Shown one piece after another: positions 16,183 through 22,636 of a DNA stretch of 22,636 nucleotides. The position numbers and the translations under genes are program-made. The notes beneath the pieces were generated by a model. It was not told where the DNA came from. It saw nothing but the letters and a program-made list of their open reading frames with translations, and ran no database searches. The stretch spans positions 1 to 22,636 of IMG/VR virus record IMGVR_UViG_3300035661_000347; one strand, given 5' to 3'. How positions within the stretch are numbered: the first letter of the stretch is position 1; each line of letters begins with the position of its first letter. The DNA is from a virus.

Positions 16183-16599
16183 ATGAAACCATCAGATGTA
16201 ACTTTCTATTCTAGTATGGCTACATTAGTGGCCTCTAGAAGTCACTGTAAAAGACGCAAAGTCGGAGCAGTACTAGTTTCAGAAGATGCTAGTAATATCC
16301 TTGCCTACGGCTTTAACGGAAGTCCTAGAGGTATGGATAACTGTTGTGAAGACTCAGAAGGTATTACTAAGTCTACAACAATACACGCAGAACTTAATGC
16401 TATTTCTAAAGCAGCTAAGTTAGGTCATTCAACAGACAAAGCTATTATGTTTGTGACTCTAAGTCCATGCATAAACTGCGCTTTGTTGATTATTCAGGCA
16501 GGAATTAAAACTGTGTACTTTAATGAGTACTATAAAGATACTCTTGGTTTAAAACTACTACAAGATAGCGGTATTAAAACTAGGTTTGTCGGTAACTAA
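16183..16599 (+). CDS. Deoxycytidylate (dCMP) deaminase
   Basis: Converts dCMP to dUMP, the ThyX substrate. The zinc site is H68-A-E70 and PC(96)INC(99), the standard HAE...PCxxC of the cytidine/dCMP deaminase superfamily; the substrate loop GFNGSPRGMDNC (43-54) points to dCMP rather than cytidine. 138 residues is slightly short for the family (about 150-190), with no regulatory insert, although extra cysteines at 22, 54 and 55 could allow a second metal site as in T4 dCMP deaminase. The start follows AAGGAA at 16172-16177. It is the first gene after the terminator and is followed within 4 bases by a tRNA, so the two may be co-transcribed. Confidence 0.92.
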   Translation: MKPSDVTFYSSMATLVASRSHCKRRKVGAVLVSEDASNILAYGFNGSPRGMDNCCEDSEGITKSTTIHAELNAISKAAKLGHSTDKAIMFVTLSPCINCALLIIQAGIKTVYFNEYYKDTLGLKLLQDSGIKTRFVGN

Positions 16600-16602
16600 T
16601 AT

Positions 16603-16677
16603 AGGACTGTAATTCAAAGGTTAGAATAGGCGACTCATAATCGTTTAATCAGGGTTCAAGTCCCTGCGGTCCTACCA
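16603..16677 (+). tRNA. tRNA with CAU anticodon, most likely tRNA-Ile2 (reads AUA)
   Basis: A complete 75-base cloverleaf: acceptor AGGACTG (16603-16609) with CGGTCCT (16667-16673), D stem ATTC/GAAT, T arm CAGGG-TTCAAGT-CCCTG, and encoded CCA (16675-16677). The anticodon CAT is at 16636-16638. The anticodon arm GGCGACTCATAATCG is the same as I recall for E. coli tRNA-Ile2, in which C34 is changed to lysidine by TilS so that AUA is read; elongator and initiator tRNA-Met have different arms. The initiator feature of three G-C pairs flanking the anticodon loop is absent. Identity as Ile2 is therefore favoured over Met. Confidence 0.85.
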
Positions 16678-16705
16678 TATCAACACATTACTAAGAGGAA
16701 ATGAG

Positions 16706-16897
16706 ATGGGTGAAGATCTTGAAAGTGCGTATGAAGCGGCTAGTGGAATGTCTAAGCGTGAGATGTTTGCAGCAATGGCAATGCAAGGCTTTGTAGCATC
16801 GATGACAGAAGATGACAGTGATATTAGCGTAGAATCTATAGCTGTATACTCAGTGCGAGTTGCACATGCGCTATTAGCAGAATTGGAGAAGGACTAA
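16706..16897 (+). CDS. Small conserved phage protein (SKREMFAAMAMQG motif)
   Basis: A 63-residue acidic helical protein. The segment MSKREMFAAMAMQGFVAS (residues 15-32) and the C-terminal AVYSVRVAHALLAELEK resemble a group of small uncharacterised phage proteins that share KRE..AAMA.QG and a final ADALL-type helix; I know no function for them. A strong AAGAGGAA at 16693-16700 precedes the start; another ATG at 16701 is out of frame. It begins 28 bases after the tRNA and runs without a gap into the Tad2-like gene, so it heads the anti-defence cluster. Confidence 0.75.
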   Translation: MGEDLESAYEAASGMSKREMFAAMAMQGFVASMTEDDSDISVESIAVYSVRVAHALLAELEKD

Positions 16898-17398
16898 ATG
16901 TATACCACAACACATATTGGGTTAAAGAGTATTAAAGCTACCCCTATGACACGAGGGGCATACAATGAGTATCGTGGATGGACACTACCATCCGATGAAC
17001 AATATGATGATGATGGGTACTTAGTTGAATACGAACCTCGTGAAGGTGAAGCATCTAATGTTTCAGGACATGAGGGTTATATTTCATGGTCACCTAAACA
17101 TGTATTTGATGATGCCTATCATAGCATACATGATACATTACCTTTTGGACTAGCGTTAGAACTTGCGAAGCAAGGTCATAGTATTGCACGGAAGGGTTGG
17201 AATGGTAAAGGTTTAACGGTTTCTGTGAAACAACCAATAGAAGGCTCAGACATGACTTTGCCTTATATGTATCTTCATTATCCAGCTACGCCTGCAAGTG
17301 ATAATGCCCCTTCTAATCACTTAAACGCTAATGTACCTTGGTTGGCAAGTCAGACAGATGTACTTGCTGATGACTGGTATGTAGTAGAGAAGAACTAG
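16898..17398 (+). CDS. tad2: Tad2-like anti-Thoeris protein (DUF2829) with an N-terminal extra domain
   Basis: A 166-residue two-part protein. The C-terminal part (about 82-166) matches DUF2829/Tad2: FGLALELAKQGHSIARKGWN (83-102), then after a variable middle PWLASQTDVLADDW (147-160) and a final YVVE strand. Characterised Tad2 proteins form a tetramer that sequesters the glycocyclic ADP-ribose signal of Thoeris, so effector enzymes stay off; some members also bind other cyclic nucleotides. The N-terminal part (about 7-75) is a separate module with MTRGAYNEYRGW, GYLVEYE and HEGYISWSPKHVF, which I recall in other phage proteins but with no known function. The start has a GGAGAAGGA at 16885-16893. 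It directly precedes the Acb2/Tad1-like gene. Confidence 0.85.
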   Translation: MYTTTHIGLKSIKATPMTRGAYNEYRGWTLPSDEQYDDDGYLVEYEPREGEASNVSGHEGYISWSPKHVFDDAYHSIHDTLPFGLALELAKQGHSIARKGWNGKGLTVSVKQPIEGSDMTLPYMYLHYPATPASDNAPSNHLNANVPWLASQTDVLADDWYVVEKN

Positions 17399-17623
17399 AT
17401 GGAAAATCAACATCGTTTAATCCAAGGGTATCGGGAACTGAGCCAAGAAGAGATTGACTTGATGAATGATATCAAACAAGTGGGACAAACACTTGAGACA
17501 CTAATTCAGCGTTTAATAGATACAGACGTAACCGATAAACGTTGGTTATTTATTGGACGTAAAGATTTACAAACTGGTATTATGGCACTCGTCCGTAGTG
17601 TCGCTAAACCAACCTCTTTTTAA
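17399..17623 (+). CDS. acb2: Acb2/Tad1-like cyclic-nucleotide sponge
   Basis: A 74-residue helical protein fitting the Acb2/Tad1 hairpin family. The hallmark pieces are GYRELSQEEIDLMNDIKQVG (10-29), DKRWLFIGRKDLQTG (46-60) and MALVRSVAKP (62-71). Tyr11 and Lys26 fall at the same numbers as the residues I recall as contacting cyclic dinucleotides in phage PaMx33 Acb2. Family members form hexamers that bind cGAMP-type and cyclic trinucleotide signals of CBASS, and in Tad1 also gcADPR of Thoeris. The start ATG comes immediately after the stop of the Tad2-like gene, so the two proteins are made together. Which signal this member binds cannot be read from sequence. Confidence 0.85.
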   Translation: MENQHRLIQGYRELSQEEIDLMNDIKQVGQTLETLIQRLIDTDVTDKRWLFIGRKDLQTGIMALVRSVAKPTSF

Positions 17624-17644
17624 TTATCAGAAGGAAACACATAT

Positions 17645-17833
17645 ATGAACAACTTTAATTTATTACTGGAAGCTGTTAAACAACTTATTGCTCAAAATGA
17701 TAAGTACACAGCTAAACCAACAAAAGCTGAATCTAAGCGTATGCGCAATACTGTTTTAAATATTCAAAAACTTGCTGTAGAAGCTAAGCGTGATTTGCTT
17801 AAAGCTGATGAAGCTCTAGGTACAAAACAATGA
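17645..17833 (+). CDS. Small basic helical protein, unknown
   Basis: A 62-residue Lys/Ala-rich protein, probably two helices (about 3-18 and 28-58) joined by a KPTKAESKRMRN basic turn. The composition suits a nucleic-acid or small-histone-like binder but no family is diagnostic. The start follows AGAAGGAAA at 17629-17637, and the last 4 bases overlap the next gene (ATGA). It lies directly after the anti-defence pair and may belong to the same operon. Confidence 0.65.
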   Translation: MNNFNLLLEAVKQLIAQNDKYTAKPTKAESKRMRNTVLNIQKLAVEAKRDLLKADEALGTKQ

Positions 17834-18099
17834 TGTACTTACCGTTAGATGTTGAAATCGCTAGGGTAGATACAACTTTATCTAAAAGCCATAATACAGC
17901 TATTACGGTCATTACATTGACTACAGGCTTTGAAATGGTAGGTTCATCACAATTCGCTTTGTGTATTACGGATCCTACACCAGATGATTATGCACGTCTA
18001 AGATCTGCTTCTGTAATAGATGCCATGCGTAACATTTGTAACATTGATGAGCAATCTGAAGCTGTTCGTGAACTATTCTATGATCTACTCGCAGCATGA
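17830..18099 (+). CDS. Possible N4 gp49/Sf6 gp66 family protein
   Basis: An 89-residue protein. The core, TAITVITLTTGFEMVGSS (about 23-40), a Pro/Asp turn, then an Ala-rich helix and a C-terminal ELFYDLLAA, follows the pattern of the Phage_gp49_66 family (strand, NGF-type turn, G-S, then helix). The match is by eye and loose. The family has no assigned function. Position supports the call: in N4, gp49 sits immediately before the virion RNA polymerase gene gp50, and the same large gene lies just ahead here. Start at ATG 17830 overlaps the upstream stop; ATG 17833 is a near-equal alternative. It overlaps the next gene by 4 bases. Confidence 0.6.
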   Translation: MMYLPLDVEIARVDTTLSKSHNTAITVITLTTGFEMVGSSQFALCITDPTPDDYARLRSASVIDAMRNICNIDEQSEAVRELFYDLLAA

Positions 18100-18497
18100 T
18101 TAAACTAAACTTACCTGTCTACTATGATGAGGTATTTAAAACTAAGCCTACTAAGACTCATTTTGTAGGTATGAATATGTATAGAAATATACACTATCAT
18201 CTTAAGAATAAGATAAAAGCTCATTTTGAATGGCTCATATTAGATCAGTTACTAAAGGCTAACCCACCTAAAATACTAGGTAAATATGAAATCACATACA
18301 CATACTACTATAAAAGTAGTGTCAGTGATCTCATGAATGTAGTTAGTCTTACCAGTAAATTTACTAACGATGCTCTACAAACTTACGGTACAGTTGTAAA
18401 TGATAACGTTCAGCATTGTGTAAAGGAATCTGCCATAGTAGGCGGTCAAGATAAGCTTAATCCAAGAGTAGAAATAGAAGTAATTGCATTAACTTAA
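18096..18497 (+). CDS. RusA-like Holliday junction resolvase
   Basis: A 133-residue protein with the RusA layout: an N-terminal basic region (K20 to K41, including MYRNIHYHLKNKIKAHF), then SDLMNVV (D78), KFTNDAL (D92) and GTVVNDN (D103), and a C-terminal strand RVEIEVIAL. RusA enzymes cut four-way junctions as dimers using clustered aspartates. Here the usual DLDN reads DLMN, so one of the acidic residues is Met (M80), and the usual DD is ND. The fold is probable but activity is less certain. It would resolve branched replication or recombination intermediates before packaging. The start overlaps the previous gene by 4 bases. Confidence 0.7.
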   Translation: MIKLNLPVYYDEVFKTKPTKTHFVGMNMYRNIHYHLKNKIKAHFEWLILDQLLKANPPKILGKYEITYTYYYKSSVSDLMNVVSLTSKFTNDALQTYGTVVNDNVQHCVKESAIVGGQDKLNPRVEIEVIALT

Positions 18498-18507
18498 GGT
18501 CACTTAC

Positions 18508-18645
18508 ATGCGTTATTTGTTATTTATACTGGTATTCTTTATTCTTATTATGATTGGTTTATTCGTATTTTTTATAAAACCTATCCTATGGATACTCGCT
18601 TCTGGTGTAATAGCACTTATCGTAGTATCTGATTTTTCAACTTAA
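18508..18645 (+). CDS. Very small hydrophobic membrane protein (45 aa)
   Basis: A 45-codon gene with TAAGGT at 18495-18500 placed 7 bases before its ATG. The product is almost wholly hydrophobic: one span at about residues 4-22 (LLFILVFFILIMIGLFVFF), a short FIKP turn, and a second span at about 27-40, ending SDFST. The N-terminus has one Arg. A two-span hairpin of this size fits a small holin-like or membrane-perturbing peptide, but nothing in the sequence proves it, and the location among middle genes rather than a lysis cassette argues for caution. Confidence 0.6.
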   Translation: MRYLLFILVFFILIMIGLFVFFIKPILWILASGVIALIVVSDFST

Positions 18646-18659
18646 ACAAGGACTTCTAA

Positions 18660-18956
18660 ATGGATTTCGATTCCCTAATTTCTCGCGTAATTTTTTCTCA
18701 AATTATCCCTTCAGTGGGTAACTCTTTAACTACTGTCTATATTATGTTAGACAATGGTTTCGAGTACTCACAAGTATTCCGTACACTTCATAAAGAAGAA
18801 GCTCCTTCAGATATTACTACAGCTTATAGTAATATGATGAAAGCTACTATCAATGACTTGTTGGATCAAATTAATGTAGGTGATAATTTGTTCGCAGAAG
18901 AGTTTATCAACTACGAACATGTATACCAAGGTCTGCAAATCCCAACTATGGGATAA
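18660..18956 (+). CDS. Small acidic protein at the end of the rightward block, unknown
   Basis: A 98-residue acidic protein with a ribosome binding site AAGGA at 18647-18651. The segment TTVYIMLDNGFEYSQ (about 24-38) resembles the strand-NGF turn of the gp49-like protein encoded at 17830-18099, so the two may be distant paralogs; this is a weak match. The rest is helical (about 50-70) with a Tyr/Glu-rich end. It is the last rightward gene: its final 11 bases overlap the end of the leftward giant gene, and no terminator lies between them. Confidence 0.7.
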   Translation: MDFDSLISRVIFSQIIPSVGNSLTTVYIMLDNGFEYSQVFRTLHKEEAPSDITTAYSNMMKATINDLLDQINVGDNLFAEEFINYEHVYQGLQIPTMG

Positions 18957-21900
18957 GCATATCTGTAGTTTGTTTAACTGTTTGATATAAGCCTGGAGTT
19001 GTAAAATGCTCCAGGTGATCCAGTGGATTTAAATGTATCATTTGAGCATAGTTCTTAAAGAAAATAGAACTTTCTGTAATGTCATCTAAATCCAATCCTG
19101 GGAATGTTTGTACAGCTAAGTCTAATGCTAGGCTTGCTGTACGCTTCTTAGCTTGTCTTGCAATAACTTTTTGAATACCTACAAAAAACTTTGTAAACAT
19201 CATAAAGCCCATATCATTAAGAAATGTTAATGACTTAGGATCTGGCAAATCATAGTTAATAAATGTATCTAATACTATCTTATTACGTGCTTCTTTGGAC
19301 ATACTCTTATCTTTACCTAGATGTTGCATTAATGCATATCTAGCGATCAAATCACTATACTGAGTAGCTTTATTTAGTAATTTAAACACAGGACTATTAC
19401 CTGTGAGCATTACGTTATTAAACACAGCTTCTCCGAAATCTGTAGCAGCTTTGCCAACAATTTCTTGAGCATTCTTTTTAATATAGTTACCTAGATCATC
19501 CATGTAACCATATTGAAGAGTAGATGCATCTTCAGCTACTGTCTGGTACATGCCAGCTTCTACTAACTCATATATAGGGTTAGCCTTAACTTGCTTCTCT
19601 AATACATTAGCTCTAGACTGCATTACCTGTATGCTATGAGGTTGTAATGTTGTAGAGTTAATCTTAGCTTTAATAGCATACAACTCTTGCATAGCCTTCT
19701 CATAAGCTCTGATGTGTGTAAATGCATCTGTGTAATACTTCTGTATATCTACAGGAGCTAGACCTTCTACTAATAAGATATTAGTATTAGAGATTGTGTT
19801 GTTAACTACTACTTTAGGTGACTTTATTACGATAAATGTCTTATCTGAAGCTACGATTTCTTGCCAAACAGTTTGAGCTGTAGACACCCATTTCTTAATT
19901 GGGAAATCAGGGAACTTCTCTTGAGCATAATTAACTAACCAAGTGTCTGCTAAAGAGATTTTTCTACCACCAAACAGTATGTTAATAGCTGCTTTAGGCA
20001 CATGAATACCGTTTGGTATAAGCTGTCTAGTAGCACTAGGTAACATACGATAGTATTCTAAGGTCTCGTTAGGAGACCCATCAGCATTCTTCTCTTCACC
20101 ATGTACTAACGTAAACTCATGCTTACGTGTAGGATTGTCTCTATAGATCTTCTGGAGTTCTTTTACTACTACTGGATTCAATTCCATAGTAGCTTCTTTA
20201 GAAGCATTTGTCATATACATACTTTGGATCAAGTTTGATGCATTATAGCTTTTACCTAAGTATTTAACCTGTTCTACATCATTCATCACAATAGCGTAAT
20301 CAACAATGTTACTATTAGCATCTCTAATAGGTACATATCTATGAGAAGCACCTTTAGCATCCTTAGCAAATAAACCAAGGGTATTTTGGTTCTTAGCTAA
20401 TTGTGTTTGCTTATAAGTTAACTCATCTATATACGCTCTAATTTTAGCTGCATCAAATCCTTGGTTTTGAATTAACAGATCTGATAACTTAGTACCTCTG
20501 CTATGGAAACTATCTACACCAAATACACCTGATGTTAAAGCATCATTACTATTGATACGTTTAGTATAGAACTCTTTATCTACACCTGAGATAGGATCTT
20601 GCATACGCTTACCAGTTGGTTCCCAACCCTGTTTACGTAATTCTAGAGATTTAGATACATCAGCTACTGTATACTCAATATGTTTAGCATACATCTGAGG
20701 ATAGTGGCCCTTAGTAAGAAGTGCGTTTGAATTCTTAAATAAAGACTTCTTAGACTGTTCAGCATAACTATTAAGCATTAGATGCATATTGGTAATACCG
20801 TTATGAGTATTACTTTTACTAAACTCTCTATCCCAAATAGCTTTATAACTTGTTTGAGTACTATCATCTAATCTAGAGTACGCTACTAGCGTAGCTAAAC
20901 TATCCATAGCTTTGTATATGCTAGCTCTATTCTCTGCAATAGATTTATTCTTACCAAAAGTTTTAATAGTAGTATTAATAGCTACATCAATATTTCTTGC
21001 CGAATTAGCTAATGGAGTCTTATTATCTACCATCAAATAACCAATACTCTTAGCTTGATTTATAAGAGCTGTACTATGTGCTGTATTGGGTACTAGGTGT
21101 TCAATAGTAGATTGTAGTGAATAAATCTTAGTCTTAAGACTTTGAGGTGAATCAATGAATTCTCTAATCTCTTTATGGGTGTAATACTTAGTTAAAGACT
21201 GCATATCTGTAGCAAAACTTGCTCTACCTACAACCTCTTTATCTGTTTCAGTTAAAGGGAATAACCAAGCATTATCAAATTCATTCATAGCTGTATCACC
21301 AAAGTGTTTACGAACTACTTCACGTTTAGCTTTAGCCATGCTATGTAATTTAATAATTGGCTCTAGTAATGGATGTTCATTACGTAAAGCTCTCGATAGA
21401 TGTCCTATTAAACCAATACCATTAACTGCTTCGTGCATCAAGAAACTATTAGATCTAGCTACATCTTCCCAGCTATTAATATAACTTGCTTGAGTATTGG
21501 CTTGTAGATATGAAGCATTAGTCATAGCCATTGCTGTTTTAATGTATGCAGCTCTATACATAGATTTCTGTGTAGCTGTAAGAGTATCTTTACTAGATGA
21601 ACTGATAGGTGTACTGGCTGATGTATTAGATACAAAATCTAAAAATCTATCTACATTAGCATCTTTAACTAGTTTACTAACCTTATTGTTTAAAGGTTCT
21701 AGCATCTTTTCATTTAAGATATTAATACCCGTATTCTTAAGAACAGCTTCTATACGATTTTCTTGTACAGCATTCTGTTGATTAATCATAGCAGTTGCAA
21801 TGCCATAGAGCTTTTCATAACCATTGGCACTATTATTCTTACTTAATACATTAACCAAACGATCCACAGCAGTTAGGATAGCCTTAACGATTCTACTAAA

Positions 21901-22636
21901 TATAGAATCACCTTTAGGTGTTAAAGACTCTGCAATGGCTGAGGTAGTTGTAGTAGTATCTGCCATATTCTTCAAAGCATTAACCATATTCTCATTGGTT
22001 AAACCATAGGCTAGAAACTCTAGTAACCCTGAATTGATTTTATTGCTACCTTTAACATCTGTAGAGTTAAAGATATAGTCCCAAGTTTCTCTAGCAGCTT
22101 TGATTTCTTCAGCTTTATCTGTTAGATATACTGGATTGCCTGATGCATCTTTATGCAAGAATATCTCGTAACCTTTACCATTTTTATTTAATGTCTTAGC
22201 AGCTAATGCATGAAAGTTACTTAACTCAGTCAGTAACTTAGAATCTTCTAATAACAATGGCGGTAATACACCATGAAGTAATTCATGTATGTGTGCTTCT
22301 CTTAATGACATTCCAGGTAAAAGTTTACTAGCAGTAGAAGCGTATAGCTTACTTACTTTAGTTGCATAGTTAAATTCACCACCATTCATGATTCCGTTGC
22401 TTCGCATAACTTCAACGATTACTTCACCTAATCTACCAAAGCCTTGGGTAATAAGTGAATTGTTAATGTTATTTAAGTGCTCTGCGTGTTCTGTAGAGAT
22501 AGATAAGTTATCTAGTGTACTGACTACTGCATATGTTTCATTTAACGTATCCTGAGTAACTCTTAGAGTTTCTATAGGCATACCAAATCCATCTGTATCA
22601 AATGCAGATGATTTACTTGTATCAGGCTTCGGCTTA
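18946..22636 (-). CDS. Virion-associated RNA polymerase, C-terminal region (N4 gp50-like), 5' end outside the window
   Basis: The leftward frame is open to the window edge: upstream of the first Met (at 22581) it reads on as a Lys/Pro/Asp/Ser linker, and no ribosome binding site is seen there, so about 1229 residues of a longer protein are visible. The place, opposite and convergent with the replication/gp49 block, matches the vRNAP gene of N4 (about 3500 residues), whose polymerase core lies in the middle; this piece would be the C-terminal domain that is packaged in the virion. Numbering from that Met, HELLH (99-103) with E188 in LLEFLAYG looks like a zincin site. The far C-terminus, containing INYDLPDPK and NDMGFMMFTKFF, is of the kind I recall in N4-like vRNAPs. 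No polymerase motifs fall in this part, so the identity rests on context and size. Confidence 0.72.
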   Translation of the reverse strand, partial: KPKPDTSKSSAFDTDGFGMPIETLRVTQDTLNETYAVVSTLDNLSISTEHAEHLNNINNSLITQGFGRLGEVIVEVMRSNGIMNGGEFNYATKVSKLYASTASKLLPGMSLREAHIHELLHGVLPPLLLEDSKLLTELSNFHALAAKTLNKNGKGYEIFLHKDASGNPVYLTDKAEEIKAARETWDYIFNSTDVKGSNKINSGLLEFLAYGLTNENMVNALKNMADTTTTTSAIAESLTPKGDSIFSRIVKAILTAVDRLVNVLSKNNSANGYEKLYGIATAMINQQNAVQENRIEAVLKNTGINILNEKMLEPLNNKVSKLVKDANVDRFLDFVSNTSASTPISSSSKDTLTATQKSMYRAAYIKTAMAMTNASYLQANTQASYINSWEDVARSNSFLMHEAVNGIGLIGHLSRALRNEHPLLEPIIKLHSMAKAKREVVRKHFGDTAMNEFDNAWLFPLTETDKEVVGRASFATDMQSLTKYYTHKEIREFIDSPQSLKTKIYSLQSTIEHLVPNTAHSTALINQAKSIGYLMVDNKTPLANSARNIDVAINTTIKTFGKNKSIAENRASIYKAMDSLATLVAYSRLDDSTQTSYKAIWDREFSKSNTHNGITNMHLMLNSYAEQSKKSLFKNSNALLTKGHYPQMYAKHIEYTVADVSKSLELRKQGWEPTGKRMQDPISGVDKEFYTKRINSNDALTSGVFGVDSFHSRGTKLSDLLIQNQGFDAAKIRAYIDELTYKQTQLAKNQNTLGLFAKDAKGASHRYVPIRDANSNIVDYAIVMNDVEQVKYLGKSYNASNLIQSMYMTNASKEATMELNPVVVKELQKIYRDNPTRKHEFTLVHGEEKNADGSPNETLEYYRMLPSATRQLIPNGIHVPKAAINILFGGRKISLADTWLVNYAQEKFPDFPIKKWVSTAQTVWQEIVASDKTFIVIKSPKVVVNNTISNTNILLVEGLAPVDIQKYYTDAFTHIRAYEKAMQELYAIKAKINSTTLQPHSIQVMQSRANVLEKQVKANPIYELVEAGMYQTVAEDASTLQYGYMDDLGNYIKKNAQEIVGKAATDFGEAVFNNVMLTGNSPVFKLLNKATQYSDLIARYALMQHLGKDKSMSKEARNKIVLDTFINYDLPDPKSLTFLNDMGFMMFTKFFVGIQKVIARQAKKRTASLALDLAVQTFPGLDLDDITESSIFFKNYAQMIHLNPLDHLEHFTTPGLYQTVKQTTDMLIP

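Noticed and set aside
16603-16677. tRNA-Met reading of the CAU tRNA
   Set aside because: The anticodon arm matches tRNA-Ile2, not elongator Met, and the G-C run of initiator tRNA is absent.
21497-22009. Two rightward frames opposite the virion RNA polymerase gene
   Set aside because: Hydrophobic antisense shadows of a long conserved-looking frame, with no ribosome binding sites.
22579-22581. Start codon of the leftward giant gene at 22581
   Set aside because: The frame stays open to the window edge and no ribosome binding site precedes this ATG; it is most likely an internal Met.

Overview
The window looks like part of the genome of an AT-rich lytic podophage of the N4 type (family Schitoviridae), probably infecting a gammaproteobacterium. 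The evidence is: a rightward block of early/middle genes carrying a compact replisome (family A DNA polymerase, PD-(D/E)XK nuclease, helicase-primase, RecA-like ATPase, N4-type single-strand binding protein); a gene resembling the N4 gp49 family close to the end of that block; and a very large leftward gene, open at the window edge, that fits the C-terminal third of an N4-type virion RNA polymerase. The ribonucleotide reductase is of the E. coli class Ia type, which suggests a gammaproteobacterial host; I cannot name the host from sequence alone.

Layout. 1-3115: the end of a VWA-domain protein followed by seven small unknown genes, several overlapping and two starting at TTG. 3112-8285: a tightly coupled deoxynucleotide operon (ThyX, MazG-like NTP pyrophosphohydrolase, DUF3310, NrdB, NrdA). 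8286-8541: a non-coding stretch with three copies of a small hairpin repeat, a further stem-loop and tRNA-Arg(UCU). 8542-16077: the replication operon, closed by a strong intrinsic terminator at 16103-16135. 16183-18956: dCMP deaminase, a tRNA that is most likely tRNA-Ile2 (CAU anticodon, reading AUA), then an accessory cluster containing a Tad2-like protein next to an Acb2/Tad1-like protein (both known families of cyclic-nucleotide sponges that disarm Thoeris and CBASS immunity), a gp49-like protein, a RusA-like resolvase and several small proteins. 18946-22636: the leftward virion RNA polymerase C-terminal region, whose stop codon overlaps the end of the last rightward gene.

How it fits together. 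RNR supplies deoxynucleotides; dCMP deaminase and ThyX turn dCMP into dUMP and then dTMP, as suits an AT-rich genome; the MazG-like protein probably trims nucleotide pools; the replisome copies the genome. The two tRNAs read AGA and AUA codons, which are common in AT-rich phage genes and rare in many gammaproteobacteria. The anti-defence pair would absorb second messengers made by the host's immune systems. The most notable items are the adjacent Tad2/Acb2 genes (with an N-terminal module fused to Tad2), the helicase-before-primase domain order, the HExxH motif buried in the virion polymerase C-terminal region, the HDA variant of polymerase motif C and the hairpin repeats after nrdA.

Family assignments come from reading motifs by eye and from memory of the families; no database search was run.
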